A DNA stretch of 64,000 bases from Bradyrhizobium zhanjiangense (GTDB taxonomy: Bacteria > Pseudomonadota > Alphaproteobacteria > Rhizobiales > Xanthobacteraceae). How positions within the stretch are numbered: position 1 is the first letter of the stretch; each line of letters begins with the position of its first letter. A program made the translations under genes and the position numbers. Under the pieces are notes generated by a model. The model did not search any database. It saw only the letters and a program-made list of their open reading frames with translations, and was not told the origin of the DNA. The stretch lies in NCBI RefSeq assembly GCF_004114935.1, contig NZ_CP022221.1:7895001-7959000 (forward strand). The letters run 5' to 3'. Shown piece after piece: positions 48,739 to 56,359 of this stretch.

Positions 48739-49359
48739 TCACTGCCGGCTCTTGAGCCGGCTGCGGTGTGCGGCCTGCTTGGCCCGGTTGCCGCAGATCG
48801 CCATTGTGCACCATCGCCGCGCGCGCCTCCGGGTATGGTCGGCGAACAGCATCGTGCAGTTATGACCCTCGCATGCCTTCACGTCGGAAAAATCCTCCTC
48901 ACAGACGAATTTCGCCAAGGCTTCCCCGATCGGCAGCAGCAGGGATTCGGGTGATCGCCAGCGCCGCATCCTCAGCAGCGCAAGACCGTCACCCTGCTCA
49001 CCGCTGCGCGGCACGATCTGCCTGAACGCCTCATCGCGCTCCAGGACGTCGTTCAGCGGGCCAAGCTCATGCAACGCCTTCGCAGTGAGCGGCCGGCCGG
49101 CATGTGCCTGAACGAAACCGCGAAACCACTCGCGCAAGGCACGGGCCTGACCGGCGACATTGTCGAGCTCGCCCGGCATCGCGCGCGCCTTCAGCGCACC
49201 CAGCTCATCCGCCGGCACCAGCTTCGCCTGTGCCAGCCAGTCGACCAGACCTTCGCCATCGTCGAGCCAATCGACCGGCGTATCGACCGGTGTCGCCACC
49301 GAGTTGAGGAAATCAAGGCCGAGCGAGTCGGCGATGAACATGGCGGGCGGTCTGTCCAT
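48739..49359 (-). CDS. CGNR zinc-finger transcriptional regulator (ABATE domain)
   Basis: A 206-residue DNA-binding protein. The N-terminal ABATE-like domain starts FIADSLGLDFLNSVATPVDTPVDWLDDGEGLVDWL in order. The C-terminal zinc finger is CEGHNCTMLFADHTRRRARRWCTMAICGNRAKQAAHRSR; its cysteines and the CGNR signature are intact (Cys-x4-Cys ... WC-x4-CGNR). Such proteins are one-component regulators of neighbouring genes. It is divergent from a hydrolase gene at 49490, with two direct repeats (TAACCTCTAAAAA) in the shared gap, which are its probable targets. Start ATG 49359. It is convergent with the P450 gene; a GCCGGCTC/GAGCCGGC hairpin near 48744-48761 lies within its last codons and could act as a terminator. 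Confidence 0.9.
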   Translation of the reverse strand: MDRPPAMFIADSLGLDFLNSVATPVDTPVDWLDDGEGLVDWLAQAKLVPADELGALKARAMPGELDNVAGQARALREWFRGFVQAHAGRPLTAKALHELGPLNDVLERDEAFRQIVPRSGEQGDGLALLRMRRWRSPESLLLPIGEALAKFVCEEDFSDVKACEGHNCTMLFADHTRRRARRWCTMAICGNRAKQAAHRSRLKSRQ

Positions 49360-49393
49360 GAGCGGTCCCTGTCCGGTCCGAAAGCTGCGATTT

Positions 49394-49451
49394 AGGTAAC
49401 CTCTAAAAAGGCTATTGACAAGTTACGTCGCAGGTTAATAACCTCTAAAAA
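49394..49451. promoter_or_regulatory. Direct repeats, probable CGNR-regulator operator
   Basis: TAACCTCTAAAAA occurs at 49397-49409 and again at 49439-49451, exactly 42 bases apart (four helical turns). Each lies within a palindromic context: AGGTAACCT (49394-49402) and AGGTTAATAACCT (49432-49444). The location is between the divergent regulator (49359) and hydrolase (49490). Confidence 0.7.
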
Positions 49452-49489
49452 TCGCTTTGATTGGTTACGAACAGCAATGGAGATCGGCC

Positions 49490-50341
49490 ATGACCCCGAC
49501 CACCTACCGCACCGCAGACGTCGACGGCTTCAAGGTGTTCTATCGCGAGGCCGGCACCGCCGGCGCGCCGAAGCTCCTCCTGCTGCACGGCTTCCCGAGC
49601 GCGGGACACATGTTCCGCGACCTCATCCCGCAGCTTGCAGACCGGTTTCACATCGTGGCGCCGGACCTTCCCGGTTTCGGCCAGTCCGACATGCCCGCAC
49701 GCGACACCTTCCGCTACACCTTCGACAACGTCGCGCGCGTGATCGAGCGCTTCACCGAAGTGATCGGCTTCGATCGCTTCGCAATCTATGTGTTCGACTA
49801 TGGCGCGCCGACGGGCTTTCGGCTGGCACTCAGCCATCCCGAGCGGATCGCGGCCATCATTTCGCAGAACGGCAATGCCTATGAGGAGGGCCTCAGCGAA
49901 GGCTGGACTCCGATCAAGGCCTATTGGCAAGACCCTTCACCGGCTAATCGCGAGGCGCTGCGTACCTTGCTCACGCCGGAGGCCACGCGCTGGCAGTACA
50001 CACATGGCGTTCCCGATCCGGCCGTGGTGTCGCCGGACGGCCAGAACCTCGACAATTTCTATCTCGCGCGCCCCGGCGCCGACGACGTGCAGCTCGATCT
50101 ATTCGGCGACTACAAGAGCAACGTCGCGCTCTATCCGTCATTCCAAAGCTATTTCCGTACCCACAAGCCGCCGTTCCTCGCGGCCTGGGGCAAGAACGAT
50201 CCCTTCTTCATCCCGCCCGGCGCCGAGGCATTCAAGCGCGACAATCCCAATGCGGTGGTGCAATTCTTCAACACTGGTCACTTTGCGCTGGAAACCCATG
50301 CGAAGGAGATCGCGGAAAGCATTCGCGCGTTCTTGAAATAA
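49490..50341 (+). CDS. Alpha/beta-fold hydrolase, Asp-nucleophile type
   Basis: A 283-residue cytoplasmic hydrolase. HGFPSAGHMFRDLIPQLAD is the oxyanion-hole region near residue 35; the nucleophile elbow is YVFDYGAPTGF with aspartate 103, in the epoxide hydrolase/dehalogenase position. The C-terminal part contains AAWGKNDPFFIPPGAEAF and the histidine in NTGHFALETHAKEI near 268. Start ATG 49490 has GGAG about eight bases upstream. It is controlled from a promoter facing the CGNR regulator, with direct repeats in the gap. The same type of hydrolase is encoded at 13390, but the two are only moderately similar. The TMEM175-like gene follows 14 bases later and may be in the same transcript. Confidence 0.9.
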   Translation: MTPTTYRTADVDGFKVFYREAGTAGAPKLLLLHGFPSAGHMFRDLIPQLADRFHIVAPDLPGFGQSDMPARDTFRYTFDNVARVIERFTEVIGFDRFAIYVFDYGAPTGFRLALSHPERIAAIISQNGNAYEEGLSEGWTPIKAYWQDPSPANREALRTLLTPEATRWQYTHGVPDPAVVSPDGQNLDNFYLARPGADDVQLDLFGDYKSNVALYPSFQSYFRTHKPPFLAAWGKNDPFFIPPGAEAFKRDNPNAVVQFFNTGHFALETHAKEIAESIRAFLK

Positions 50342-50355
50342 CGGAAGCTGTCGCC

Positions 50356-50961
50356 ATGGCCCATGCGAGACGATCTCCGGAACGGCTCAGCGCATTTTCG
50401 GACGGCGTGTTCGCGGTCCTGATTACGGTGCTCGTGCTGGAGCTTCGTCCGCCGGAAATCCCGACCTTTGCGGCATTGCTGGCGTTATGGCCGACGTGGC
50501 TCTCTTATGCCGTGAGCTACGTGTTCATCGCGATCGTCTGGGCCAACCATCATCATCTGTTGCGCTATGCGAGCGAAGCGACGCCGCGACTGATCTGGTT
50601 CAACTTCGCGCATTTGTTCTCGGTGTCGCTGCTGCCGCTCTCCACCGCCTGGATGGCGGTGAGCGAGCTCGCACCGCAGCCGGTCGCGTTCTACGCCGCG
50701 GTGTTCTTCCTGGTGAACGCGACCTATGTCGCGCTGATCTGGGATCTCGTCGGACGAGCGCCGGACAGCGAGGTCGCGCCGCGGGAGCGCAAGATTATGC
50801 GCGTCCGCTCGATCGTGACCCTCGGCGTCTTCGCCCTCGCGGCCGCGGTCGCCCTGCGCTTCCCCGTCGCCGGGCTTGCGATGTGTTGCTGCTGCCTGAT
50901 CGTCTATCTGAGGCCGGAGGCGCCGGGTGCCGAGGACGGCCGCCCGGTCGACTCTCGGTGA
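50356..50961 (+). CDS. TMEM175-like potassium channel family protein (DUF1211)
   Basis: A 201-residue membrane protein with six predicted helices. The diagnostic N-terminal motif RLSAFSDGVFAVLITVLVLEL is present (R-x3-FSDG-x-x-A), followed by VSYVFIAIVWANHHHLL, the typical WxNHH segment of helix 3, and WFNFAHLFSVSLLPLSTAWM. Bacterial TMEM175 proteins form tetrameric K+ channels. The C-terminus has a run of cysteines (LAMCCCCLIVYL), which is unusual. It lies 14 bases after the hydrolase gene and is probably co-transcribed with it, though a functional connection is not apparent. Confidence 0.9.
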   Translation: MAHARRSPERLSAFSDGVFAVLITVLVLELRPPEIPTFAALLALWPTWLSYAVSYVFIAIVWANHHHLLRYASEATPRLIWFNFAHLFSVSLLPLSTAWMAVSELAPQPVAFYAAVFFLVNATYVALIWDLVGRAPDSEVAPRERKIMRVRSIVTLGVFALAAAVALRFPVAGLAMCCCCLIVYLRPEAPGAEDGRPVDSR

Positions 50962-50983
50962 ACCAGCACCGCGGCAGAAGTCG

Positions 50984-51703
50984 CTAGTTCCGCGCCGGAG
51001 CCGCTGCGGCCGCCGAGCGCGCCGGCCTGGCTGTGCCGGGTTGGGCGACTGGAGCTGTCGGGGCGCGCGAGCGCATGATCGCGGCGTCGATCTCGGCGAT
51101 GACGCGACGCTGGATCGCCTCGTTCTTGTCGATCGAGATATGGCCGACGCCGGTACCGCGCACGTCGACATTGTCGAGCTTGCCGCGCAGGCCAGCGGCA
51201 GCCCGCACCGGCTCGCCGGGACCGTCGCCGATATAGATGTTGATGTAACGCTCGGCGCCGGTCGACAGCTTGGTCTTGAACACGGAGTCGAGGCCGATCG
51301 CGAGCTTTACGGGAACGCCGAGCTGGTTGAGCTTGGCGATCATGTCCGGCAGCGCTGTCGCGCCCGAGGAATGGCCGACCAAGATGATGGTCTTGAGGCG
51401 GCCGGCCTTGTAGGCGGTCGCGGCTTCATCGGCGAGCGAGGACCAGGAGACGAAATTGGCGACGGTCACCGGGATGCCCTGCGCCTGGAGCCGGGCGCCG
51501 ATCGTGTCGAGCCCAAGCGAGAAGATGTTGAGCACGCCCCGGAGCAGGTAGACATGCGTGGTTGCTGTCGCGGCCTGGCTCGGCGCGGCCTTGGCGCCGG
51601 TCGGGCTGATGGCAACAACTGACAGCAGGAGCAGGGCCATCGCCCACACACGGAGGGCGGACAACTGGCTCGCGCCAGCGGTGTGACGGCCGTTCGGTCT
51701 CAT
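50984..51703 (-). CDS. Secreted alpha/beta-hydrolase-like protein (paralogue of 44600-45535)
   Basis: A 239-residue exported protein. Start ATG 51703 precedes a signal peptide ending ...LLLLSVVAISPTGAKA. The core HVYLLRGVLNIFSLGLDTIGARLQAQGIPVTVANF is in the same order as VYLFRGAMGPIFSTGMDRLGEKLTQAGFSADVYEF of the other protein. The nucleophile elbow is LVGHSSGATALPDMIAKL with serine about 112, followed by AIGLDSVFKTKLSTGAERYINIYIGD. The C-terminal LysM of its paralogue is missing; instead there is an Ala/Pro-rich tail (AAAAAPARN at the end). Role unknown; lipase or esterase activity is possible from the GHSSG motif. Downstream it is convergent with the TMEM175-like gene. Confidence 0.85.
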   Translation of the reverse strand: MRPNGRHTAGASQLSALRVWAMALLLLSVVAISPTGAKAAPSQAATATTHVYLLRGVLNIFSLGLDTIGARLQAQGIPVTVANFVSWSSLADEAATAYKAGRLKTIILVGHSSGATALPDMIAKLNQLGVPVKLAIGLDSVFKTKLSTGAERYINIYIGDGPGEPVRAAAGLRGKLDNVDVRGTGVGHISIDKNEAIQRRVIAEIDAAIMRSRAPTAPVAQPGTARPARSAAAAAPARN

Positions 51704-51991
51704 CGGTGTTTTCCCTGGGGACAATACGCTTCGCGATTGGCCGGAATCGTAGCCACGGCCTGCTCGCAGACGCAACAAAGAGCCGCGTGAGCGACAATCT
51801 TAGCCGCACGCCGTGACCATCGCGCAACACTTGCCTGAAACCAGCCACCGAATGGCCGGTTTTGAGATCATTTTTCTCCGAGGAATTGCGGCCCGGTAAG
51901 GGCGTTCCTATCTCAGGGCTCCGCTGACCCGCCCTTCCCGGCAGGTTCCAGCCTCCCTCCCCCAGCCTTTGCTCTTAGCCTTGCGGCCATC

Positions 51992-52915
51992 ATGTCCTTC
52001 ATCATTTCCGTCGCCAATCTGTCGAAGACCTATGGGTCCGGCTTCAAGGCGCTCAAGAACGTCAATCTCGACATCAAGCGCGGCGAGATTTTTGCGCTGC
52101 TCGGGCCGAACGGCGCGGGCAAGACCACACTGATCTCCATCATCTGCGGCATCGCCAATCCGAGCGAGGGCCGCGTCCTCGTCGGCGGCGAAGACATCCA
52201 GACCTCCTACCGCAAGGCGCGCTCGCTGATCGGCCTCGTGCCACAGGAATTGCACACCGACGCCTTCGAGAGCGTGTGGGCGACGGTGAGCTTCTCCCGC
52301 GGCCTGTTCGGCAAGCCGAAGAATCCTGCGCACATCGAGAAGGTCCTGAAGGACCTCTCGCTCTGGGACAAGAAGGACAACAAGATCATCACGCTGTCCG
52401 GCGGCATGAAGCGCCGCGTGATGATCGCAAAAGCACTGTCGCACGAGCCGCAGATCCTGTTCCTGGACGAGCCCACCGCCGGCGTCGATGTCGAGCTGCG
52501 CAAGGGCATGTGGGAGGTGGTGCGCACCCTCCAGCAGTCCGGCGTCACCATCATCCTGACCACGCACTACATCGAGGAAGCCGAGGAGATGGCCGATCGC
52601 ATCGGCGTCATCAACAAGGGCGAGATCGTGCTGGTCGAGGACAAGACGACCTTGATGCAGAAGCTCGGCAAGAAGCGGCTGACGCTGCATTTGCAAGGCA
52701 AGCTCGATGCGCTGCCGGACAGCCTGAAGCACTACAAGCTCGACCTCTGCGATAGCGGCGCGACGCTGGTCTACGATTACGACACCAAGGGCGAGCGCAC
52801 CGGCATCACCAGCCTGCTCGGCGATCTCCGCACCGCCGGCATCCGCTTCAGCGATCTCGACACGACGCAATCGTCGCTCGAGGACATCTTCGTCGACCTC
52901 GTGAGGACGTCATGA
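51992..52915 (+). CDS. ABC-2 type exporter, ATP-binding protein
   Basis: A 307-residue ABC ATPase. Walker A is [14 protein letters not shown] (about 38-51), the Q-loop is [12 protein letters not shown], the signature is [15 protein letters not shown], Walker B is [12 protein letters not shown], and the H-loop is [13 protein letters not shown]. The C-terminal 80 residues ([15 protein letters not shown]...[14 protein letters not shown]) are the accessory domain of the YadG-like group. The stop codon overlaps the ATG of the permease gene (ATGA at 52912-52915), so the two are coupled. YadG/YadH- and NodI/NodJ-type pairs export lipids, polysaccharides or drugs; the cargo here is unknown. Start ATG 51992; no strong ribosome site is seen. 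Confidence 0.92.
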   Translation: MSFIISVANLSKTYGSGFKALKNVNLDIKRGEIFALLGPNGAGKTTLISIICGIANPSEGRVLVGGEDIQTSYRKARSLIGLVPQELHTDAFESVWATVSFSRGLFGKPKNPAHIEKVLKDLSLWDKKDNKIITLSGGMKRRVMIAKALSHEPQILFLDEPTAGVDVELRKGMWEVVRTLQQSGVTIILTTHYIEEAEEMADRIGVINKGEIVLVEDKTTLMQKLGKKRLTLHLQGKLDALPDSLKHYKLDLCDSGATLVYDYDTKGERTGITSLLGDLRTAGIRFSDLDTTQSSLEDIFVDLVRTS

Positions 52916-53673
52916 ATCACCGCGCCATCCGCGCCATCTATCTGTTCGAAATGGCACGCACCTGGCGCACGCTGCTGCAAAGCATCGTCTCGCCTGTGGT
53001 CTCGACCTCGCTCTATTTCGTGGTGTTCGGCGCCGCGATCGGCTCGCGCATCAGCCAGGTCGAGGGCGTCAGCTACGGCACCTTCATCGTGCCAGGCCTG
53101 ATCATGCTTTCGGTGCTGACGCAGAGCATCGCGAACGCCTCGTTCGGCATCTACTTCCCGAAATTCACCGGCACGATCTACGAGATCCTGTCGGCGCCGA
53201 TCTCCTATTTCGAGATCGTGCTCGGCTATGTCGGCGCGGCCGCGACCAAGTCGATCATCCTCGGCCTGATCATCCTCGCCACCGCCGGGCTGTTCGTGCC
53301 GTTGCACATCCATCATCCGGTCTGGATGCTGGCCTTCCTGGTGCTGACGGCGGTGACCTTCAGCCTGTTCGGCTTCATCATCGGTATCTGGGCCGACGGC
53401 TTCGAGAAGCTGCAGATGATCCCGATGCTGGTGGTGACGCCGCTGACCTTCCTCGGCGGCAGCTTCTATTCCATCGACATGCTGCCGGCCGGCTGGCGCA
53501 CGGTGGCGCTGCTCAACCCGGTCGTCTATCTGATCTCCGGCTTCCGCTGGAGCTTCTATGAGATCGCCGACGTGAGCGTGTCCGTCAGCATCGGCATGAC
53601 GCTGGCGTTCCTGGTGGCCTGCCTGGTCGTGATCTGGTGGATTTTCCGCACGGGGTATCGGCTGAAGAATTGA
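52912..53673 (+). CDS. ABC-2 type exporter, permease protein
   Basis: A 253-residue inner-membrane subunit with six helices, partner of the upstream ATPase. It begins [38 protein letters not shown] in order, the standard ABC-2 permease opening, with [36 protein letters not shown] next and the conserved [31 protein letters not shown] segment near 180-210. This last motif is typical of the YadH/NodJ-like group. It overlaps the ATPase gene by four bases. A repeat element follows nine bases after its stop codon. Confidence 0.93.
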   Translation: MNHRAIRAIYLFEMARTWRTLLQSIVSPVVSTSLYFVVFGAAIGSRISQVEGVSYGTFIVPGLIMLSVLTQSIANASFGIYFPKFTGTIYEILSAPISYFEIVLGYVGAAATKSIILGLIILATAGLFVPLHIHHPVWMLAFLVLTAVTFSLFGFIIGIWADGFEKLQMIPMLVVTPLTFLGGSFYSIDMLPAGWRTVALLNPVVYLISGFRWSFYEIADVSVSVSIGMTLAFLVACLVVIWWIFRTGYRLKN

Positions 53674-53681
53674 CGGAGATA

Positions 53682-53773
53682 CGTAGCCCGGATGGAGCGT
53701 CGGCGTAATCCGGGACCGTCGTAGCCTCATGCGACAGCAGCCCCGGATTGCGCTGCGCTCCATCCGGGCTACG
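53682..53773. repeat. Palindromic interspersed repeat (CGTAGCCCGGATGGAGCG family)
   Basis: CGTAGCCCGGATGGAGCG at the left (53682-53699) pairs with CGCTCCATCCGGGCTACG at the right end (53773). GTAATCCGGG and CCCCGGATTGCG pair inside. The same family recurs at 56262-56350. It is in the gap after the ABC permease gene and could fold as a transcript hairpin. Confidence 0.85.
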
Positions 53774-53779
53774 ACGACA

Positions 53780-54106
53780 TCACCGATAGCAATGGAAGCG
53801 GTGATAGCCGTCATAGTAGCCGTGGCACCGGTGGCGGTAGTGACGGTGGGGAATGCCGAGCACGCCCTCGACCGCGCCAACGGCGCCGCCGACACCGGCA
53901 CCAACGACACCGCCGACCGCGCCGCCGACGGGGCCGGCAATCCGGTTACCTTCATAAGAGCCTTCCTGGGCGCCGCGCACGATGCCCTGGGCGTGGCCGG
54001 CTTGCGGTAGCGACAACAGCGCGAGCAGGATGGCGGCGGCTGCGAACAGCAGGCGGACGGGCAAACCGGCCGGCAATTGCGCGGCGGCGATACGGGCTTT
54101 GTTCAT
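53780..54106 (-). CDS. Small secreted glycine-zipper protein
   Basis: A 108-residue exported protein of unknown function. The signal peptide is LPVRLLFAAAAILLALLSLPQAGHAQ. A glycine-zipper-like stretch follows (RIAGPVGGAVGGVVGAGVGGAVGAVEG), as in many small outer-membrane-associated proteins, and the end is rich in His and Tyr (HRHYRHRCHGYYDGYHRFHCYR, a possible metal-binding patch with two cysteines). The start is ATG 54106 (MNKARIAAAQ); the leader upstream contains GGCAGCG AG CGCTGCC at 54128-54143. I do not recognise a named family. Confidence 0.75.
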   Translation of the reverse strand: MNKARIAAAQLPAGLPVRLLFAAAAILLALLSLPQAGHAQGIVRGAQEGSYEGNRIAGPVGGAVGGVVGAGVGGAVGAVEGVLGIPHRHYRHRCHGYYDGYHRFHCYR

Positions 54107-54413
54107 CTTCGGTCCCAAAGGATGAATGGCAGCGAGCGCTGCCCTGTGAAGGGTGGCGATGAACAACGCACCGAGCGGCCAAATGGTTGCGCCTTTGTGA
54201 CGAATTGTCGGCGTTGTGAACGCAAATCCGGCTCGCGAAAATGTCAGCGCCGCCGCGAGCCACGCGGCACAAAGCGGCCTTGCTTACGCCCTGCATCGCG
54301 TTAACGATGGACGGCTAGGCCGCTGGAACGAAAGCCGGATTGCAGGCATAGTGCACGACGGGGGACGGAGAGCCGCGGCGCCTAGCATGAACAGGCCGGA
54401 GGCCAGAAGTCCG
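54107..54413. other. Divergent intergenic region, no gene
   Basis: About 300 bases between the glycine-zipper gene and the L,D-transpeptidase gene, presumably carrying both promoters. Apart from the hairpin GGCAGCG AG CGCTGCC at 54128-54143, no structured element is seen. A frame on the plus strand (from 54216) leads into the transpeptidase but has no ribosome site and looks non-coding. Confidence 0.5.
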
Positions 54414-55199
54414 ATGCGTTCGTTTTTGATTGCTTTCAGCTCCCTGATGCTTTTGAGCGCGGGCGCCGCGCAGGCCAAGGTCGACATCACCATCGACAAG
54501 GACAATCAGCAGATGACCGTCGCGGTCGATGGCGTCGCGCGCTATCACTGGCCGGTGTCGACCGGCATCCCCTCCCGCGAGACGCCGAACGGCGCGTTTC
54601 GCGCCTTCCGCATGGAAGAGGATCACTACTCCAAGGAATTCGACGACGCGCCGATGCCGCACGCGATCTTCTTCACCAAGATCGGGCATGCCATCCACGG
54701 CACCGACTTCGTCGGCCGGCTCGGCTCGCCGGCCTCGCATGGCTGCGTGCGGCTGTCGCGCCAGAATGCCTCGACGCTCTATGCGCTGGTGCAGCAGCAG
54801 GGCGTGCTCAACACCACGGTGACGCTGACCGGCTCGGCGCAGGTGGCGCTGGCGCGCAATCCCCGCAGCCGCAACGCCAATGCGGTTGCCCGCGCGCCGC
54901 AGCCGGCCGAAGAACAGTACAGCACTGCCGGCGATCCCGTGAACCTGACGCCGCCGGCGCAGCCCGCCCGCCGCTACATGCCGCAGGACGACAATTACAT
55001 CTATCCGGCTGACGGCAGCGACACCGGCGCGCGCTATCCGGCGCCGCGCTCGGCCGGCCGCCCGCTCTATGACGCGCAGGTCTATCAGCAGCAGCAGCCG
55101 CGCCCCTATTACGACCAGGGCTATGGCCAGCAGGGCTCCTACTATCAGCCACAGCCCCGGCCGGTTTATCAGCCGCGCGGCTATTACTACCAGAACTGA
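54414..55199 (+). CDS. L,D-transpeptidase (YkuD domain)
   Basis: A 261-residue exported enzyme that cross-links peptidoglycan (3-3 links) or anchors proteins to it. The signal peptide is SFLIAFSSLMLLSAGAAQA. The YkuD domain spans about 22-140: VDITIDKDNQQMTVAVDGV, the histidine motif IGHAIHGTDFVGRLGSPAS and the catalytic HGCVRL with cysteine about 111 (SHGCVRLSRQNASTLYALV). The C-terminal half is disordered, Pro/Gln/Tyr-rich (QVYQQQQPRPYYDQGYGQQG). ATG 54414 is chosen because it starts the signal peptide and has GGAGG upstream; ATG 54387 is a possible alternative. Apparently monocistronic. Confidence 0.92.
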   Translation: MRSFLIAFSSLMLLSAGAAQAKVDITIDKDNQQMTVAVDGVARYHWPVSTGIPSRETPNGAFRAFRMEEDHYSKEFDDAPMPHAIFFTKIGHAIHGTDFVGRLGSPASHGCVRLSRQNASTLYALVQQQGVLNTTVTLTGSAQVALARNPRSRNANAVARAPQPAEEQYSTAGDPVNLTPPAQPARRYMPQDDNYIYPADGSDTGARYPAPRSAGRPLYDAQVYQQQQPRPYYDQGYGQQGSYYQPQPRPVYQPRGYYYQN

Positions 55200-55263
55200 G
55201 GCAGCCGTCTTCGTCACCGCCTTCGGCGGTCGGCACGAACAATAGATTGCTATTCGAGGCACC

Positions 55264-56247
55264 ATGCCAACACGTGCCACGACCGCACTAGCTGCGCTCT
55301 GGGTTTTGATGGCGGGAGAGGCCATGGGATTCGACCTCGAGGCACATCGCGGCGGGCGGGCGCTGCTGCCGGAAAACACCCTGCCGGCCTTCGCCAATGC
55401 GCTGTCGATGGGCGTGGACACGCTGGAGCTCGACGTCGGTGTGACCGCGGACGGCGAAGTCGTCGTCTCGCATGAACGCGGGCTCAATCCGGATCTCGCG
55501 CGCGGCCCCGACGGGGCCTACATCACTGCGCCCGGCACCCCGTTCGTGAAACTGCGGCTCGACGAGGTCAGGACCTATGACGTCGGCCAGATCCGACCGG
55601 ACAGCGCCTACGCGAGACAATTTCCCGATCAGCGCGCTGTGCCGGGAACACGCATTCCCACCTTGAGCGAACTGTTCGCACTGGTACGCAAGTCCGGCAA
55701 CACCCGCGTTGGCTTCAACATCGAGACCAAGATCGATCCGAACCATCCGGACCAATCTCTCGACCCGCAAGCTTTCGTCACCAGGCTCCTCCGCCTGATC
55801 GAGGCCGAAAAGTTTTCCGACCGTGTCATGATCCAGTCGTTCGATTGGAGAACGTTGCAGCTCGTGCAACAGCAAGCACCGAAGATACCGACGGTGTACC
55901 TCACGCTCGAGCGCGGCTCAGGCCAGACCGTGGCGCTCGACAAAGCCACCAACTGGACCGCGGGCTTCAATCCGGCCGATCACAGCGGCTCGCTGCCGCG
56001 GACGATCAAGGCCGCGGGCGGCGCGGTCTGGTCGCCTTATTTTGGCGATGTGACCGCGGCGCTCATCTCGGAGGCCCGCGGACTTGGATTGGGCGTCGTG
56101 GTGTGGACGGTCAACAAGCCCGACGACATGGCGCGCATGATCGAGCTTGGCGTCGACGGCATCATCTCCGATAGGCCGGACCTGTTGCGGCAGATCGCCG
56201 GCGAGAAAGGAATTGCGTTGCCGGCGGGCACGCCAGTGGAGCCTTAG
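55264..56247 (+). CDS. Glycerophosphodiester phosphodiesterase
   Basis: A 327-residue secreted GDPD that hydrolyses glycerophosphodiesters to glycerol-3-phosphate and an alcohol. The N-terminus (ATTALAALWVLMAGEAMG) serves as a signal peptide. The catalytic motif is AHRGGRALLPENTLPAF, with the two residues His and Glu/Asn in place, and ELDVGVTADGEVVVSHE supplies the metal ligands. The small GDPD insertion (residues about 60-120) is present. The final WTVNKPDDMARMIELGVDGIISDRPDLL is the standard barrel end. It follows the L,D-transpeptidase gene by 64 bases on the same strand. A repeat element lies 15 bases after its stop. Confidence 0.92.
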   Translation: MPTRATTALAALWVLMAGEAMGFDLEAHRGGRALLPENTLPAFANALSMGVDTLELDVGVTADGEVVVSHERGLNPDLARGPDGAYITAPGTPFVKLRLDEVRTYDVGQIRPDSAYARQFPDQRAVPGTRIPTLSELFALVRKSGNTRVGFNIETKIDPNHPDQSLDPQAFVTRLLRLIEAEKFSDRVMIQSFDWRTLQLVQQQAPKIPTVYLTLERGSGQTVALDKATNWTAGFNPADHSGSLPRTIKAAGGAVWSPYFGDVTAALISEARGLGLGVVVWTVNKPDDMARMIELGVDGIISDRPDLLRQIAGEKGIALPAGTPVEP

Positions 56248-56261
56248 AACCGACCCGCCTT

Positions 56262-56350
56262 GTAGCCCGGATGGAGCGAAGCGCAATCCGGGAGCAGTAC
56301 CCGTCACGCCCAAGCGGCCCCGGATTGCGCTTCGCTCCATCCGGGCTACG
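56262..56350. repeat. Palindromic interspersed repeat (second copy of the TAGCCCGGATGGAGCG family)
   Basis: GTAGCCCGGATGGAGCGAAG (left) and CTTCGCTCCATCCGGGCTAC (right, ending 56350) are exact inverted ends, with CGCAATCCGGG and CCCCGGATTGCG also pairing. The copy at 53682-53773 shares the ends and has a different centre. It lies between the GDPD gene and the convergent fusion gene. Confidence 0.88.
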
Positions 56351-56359
56351 AAAAGGTCC

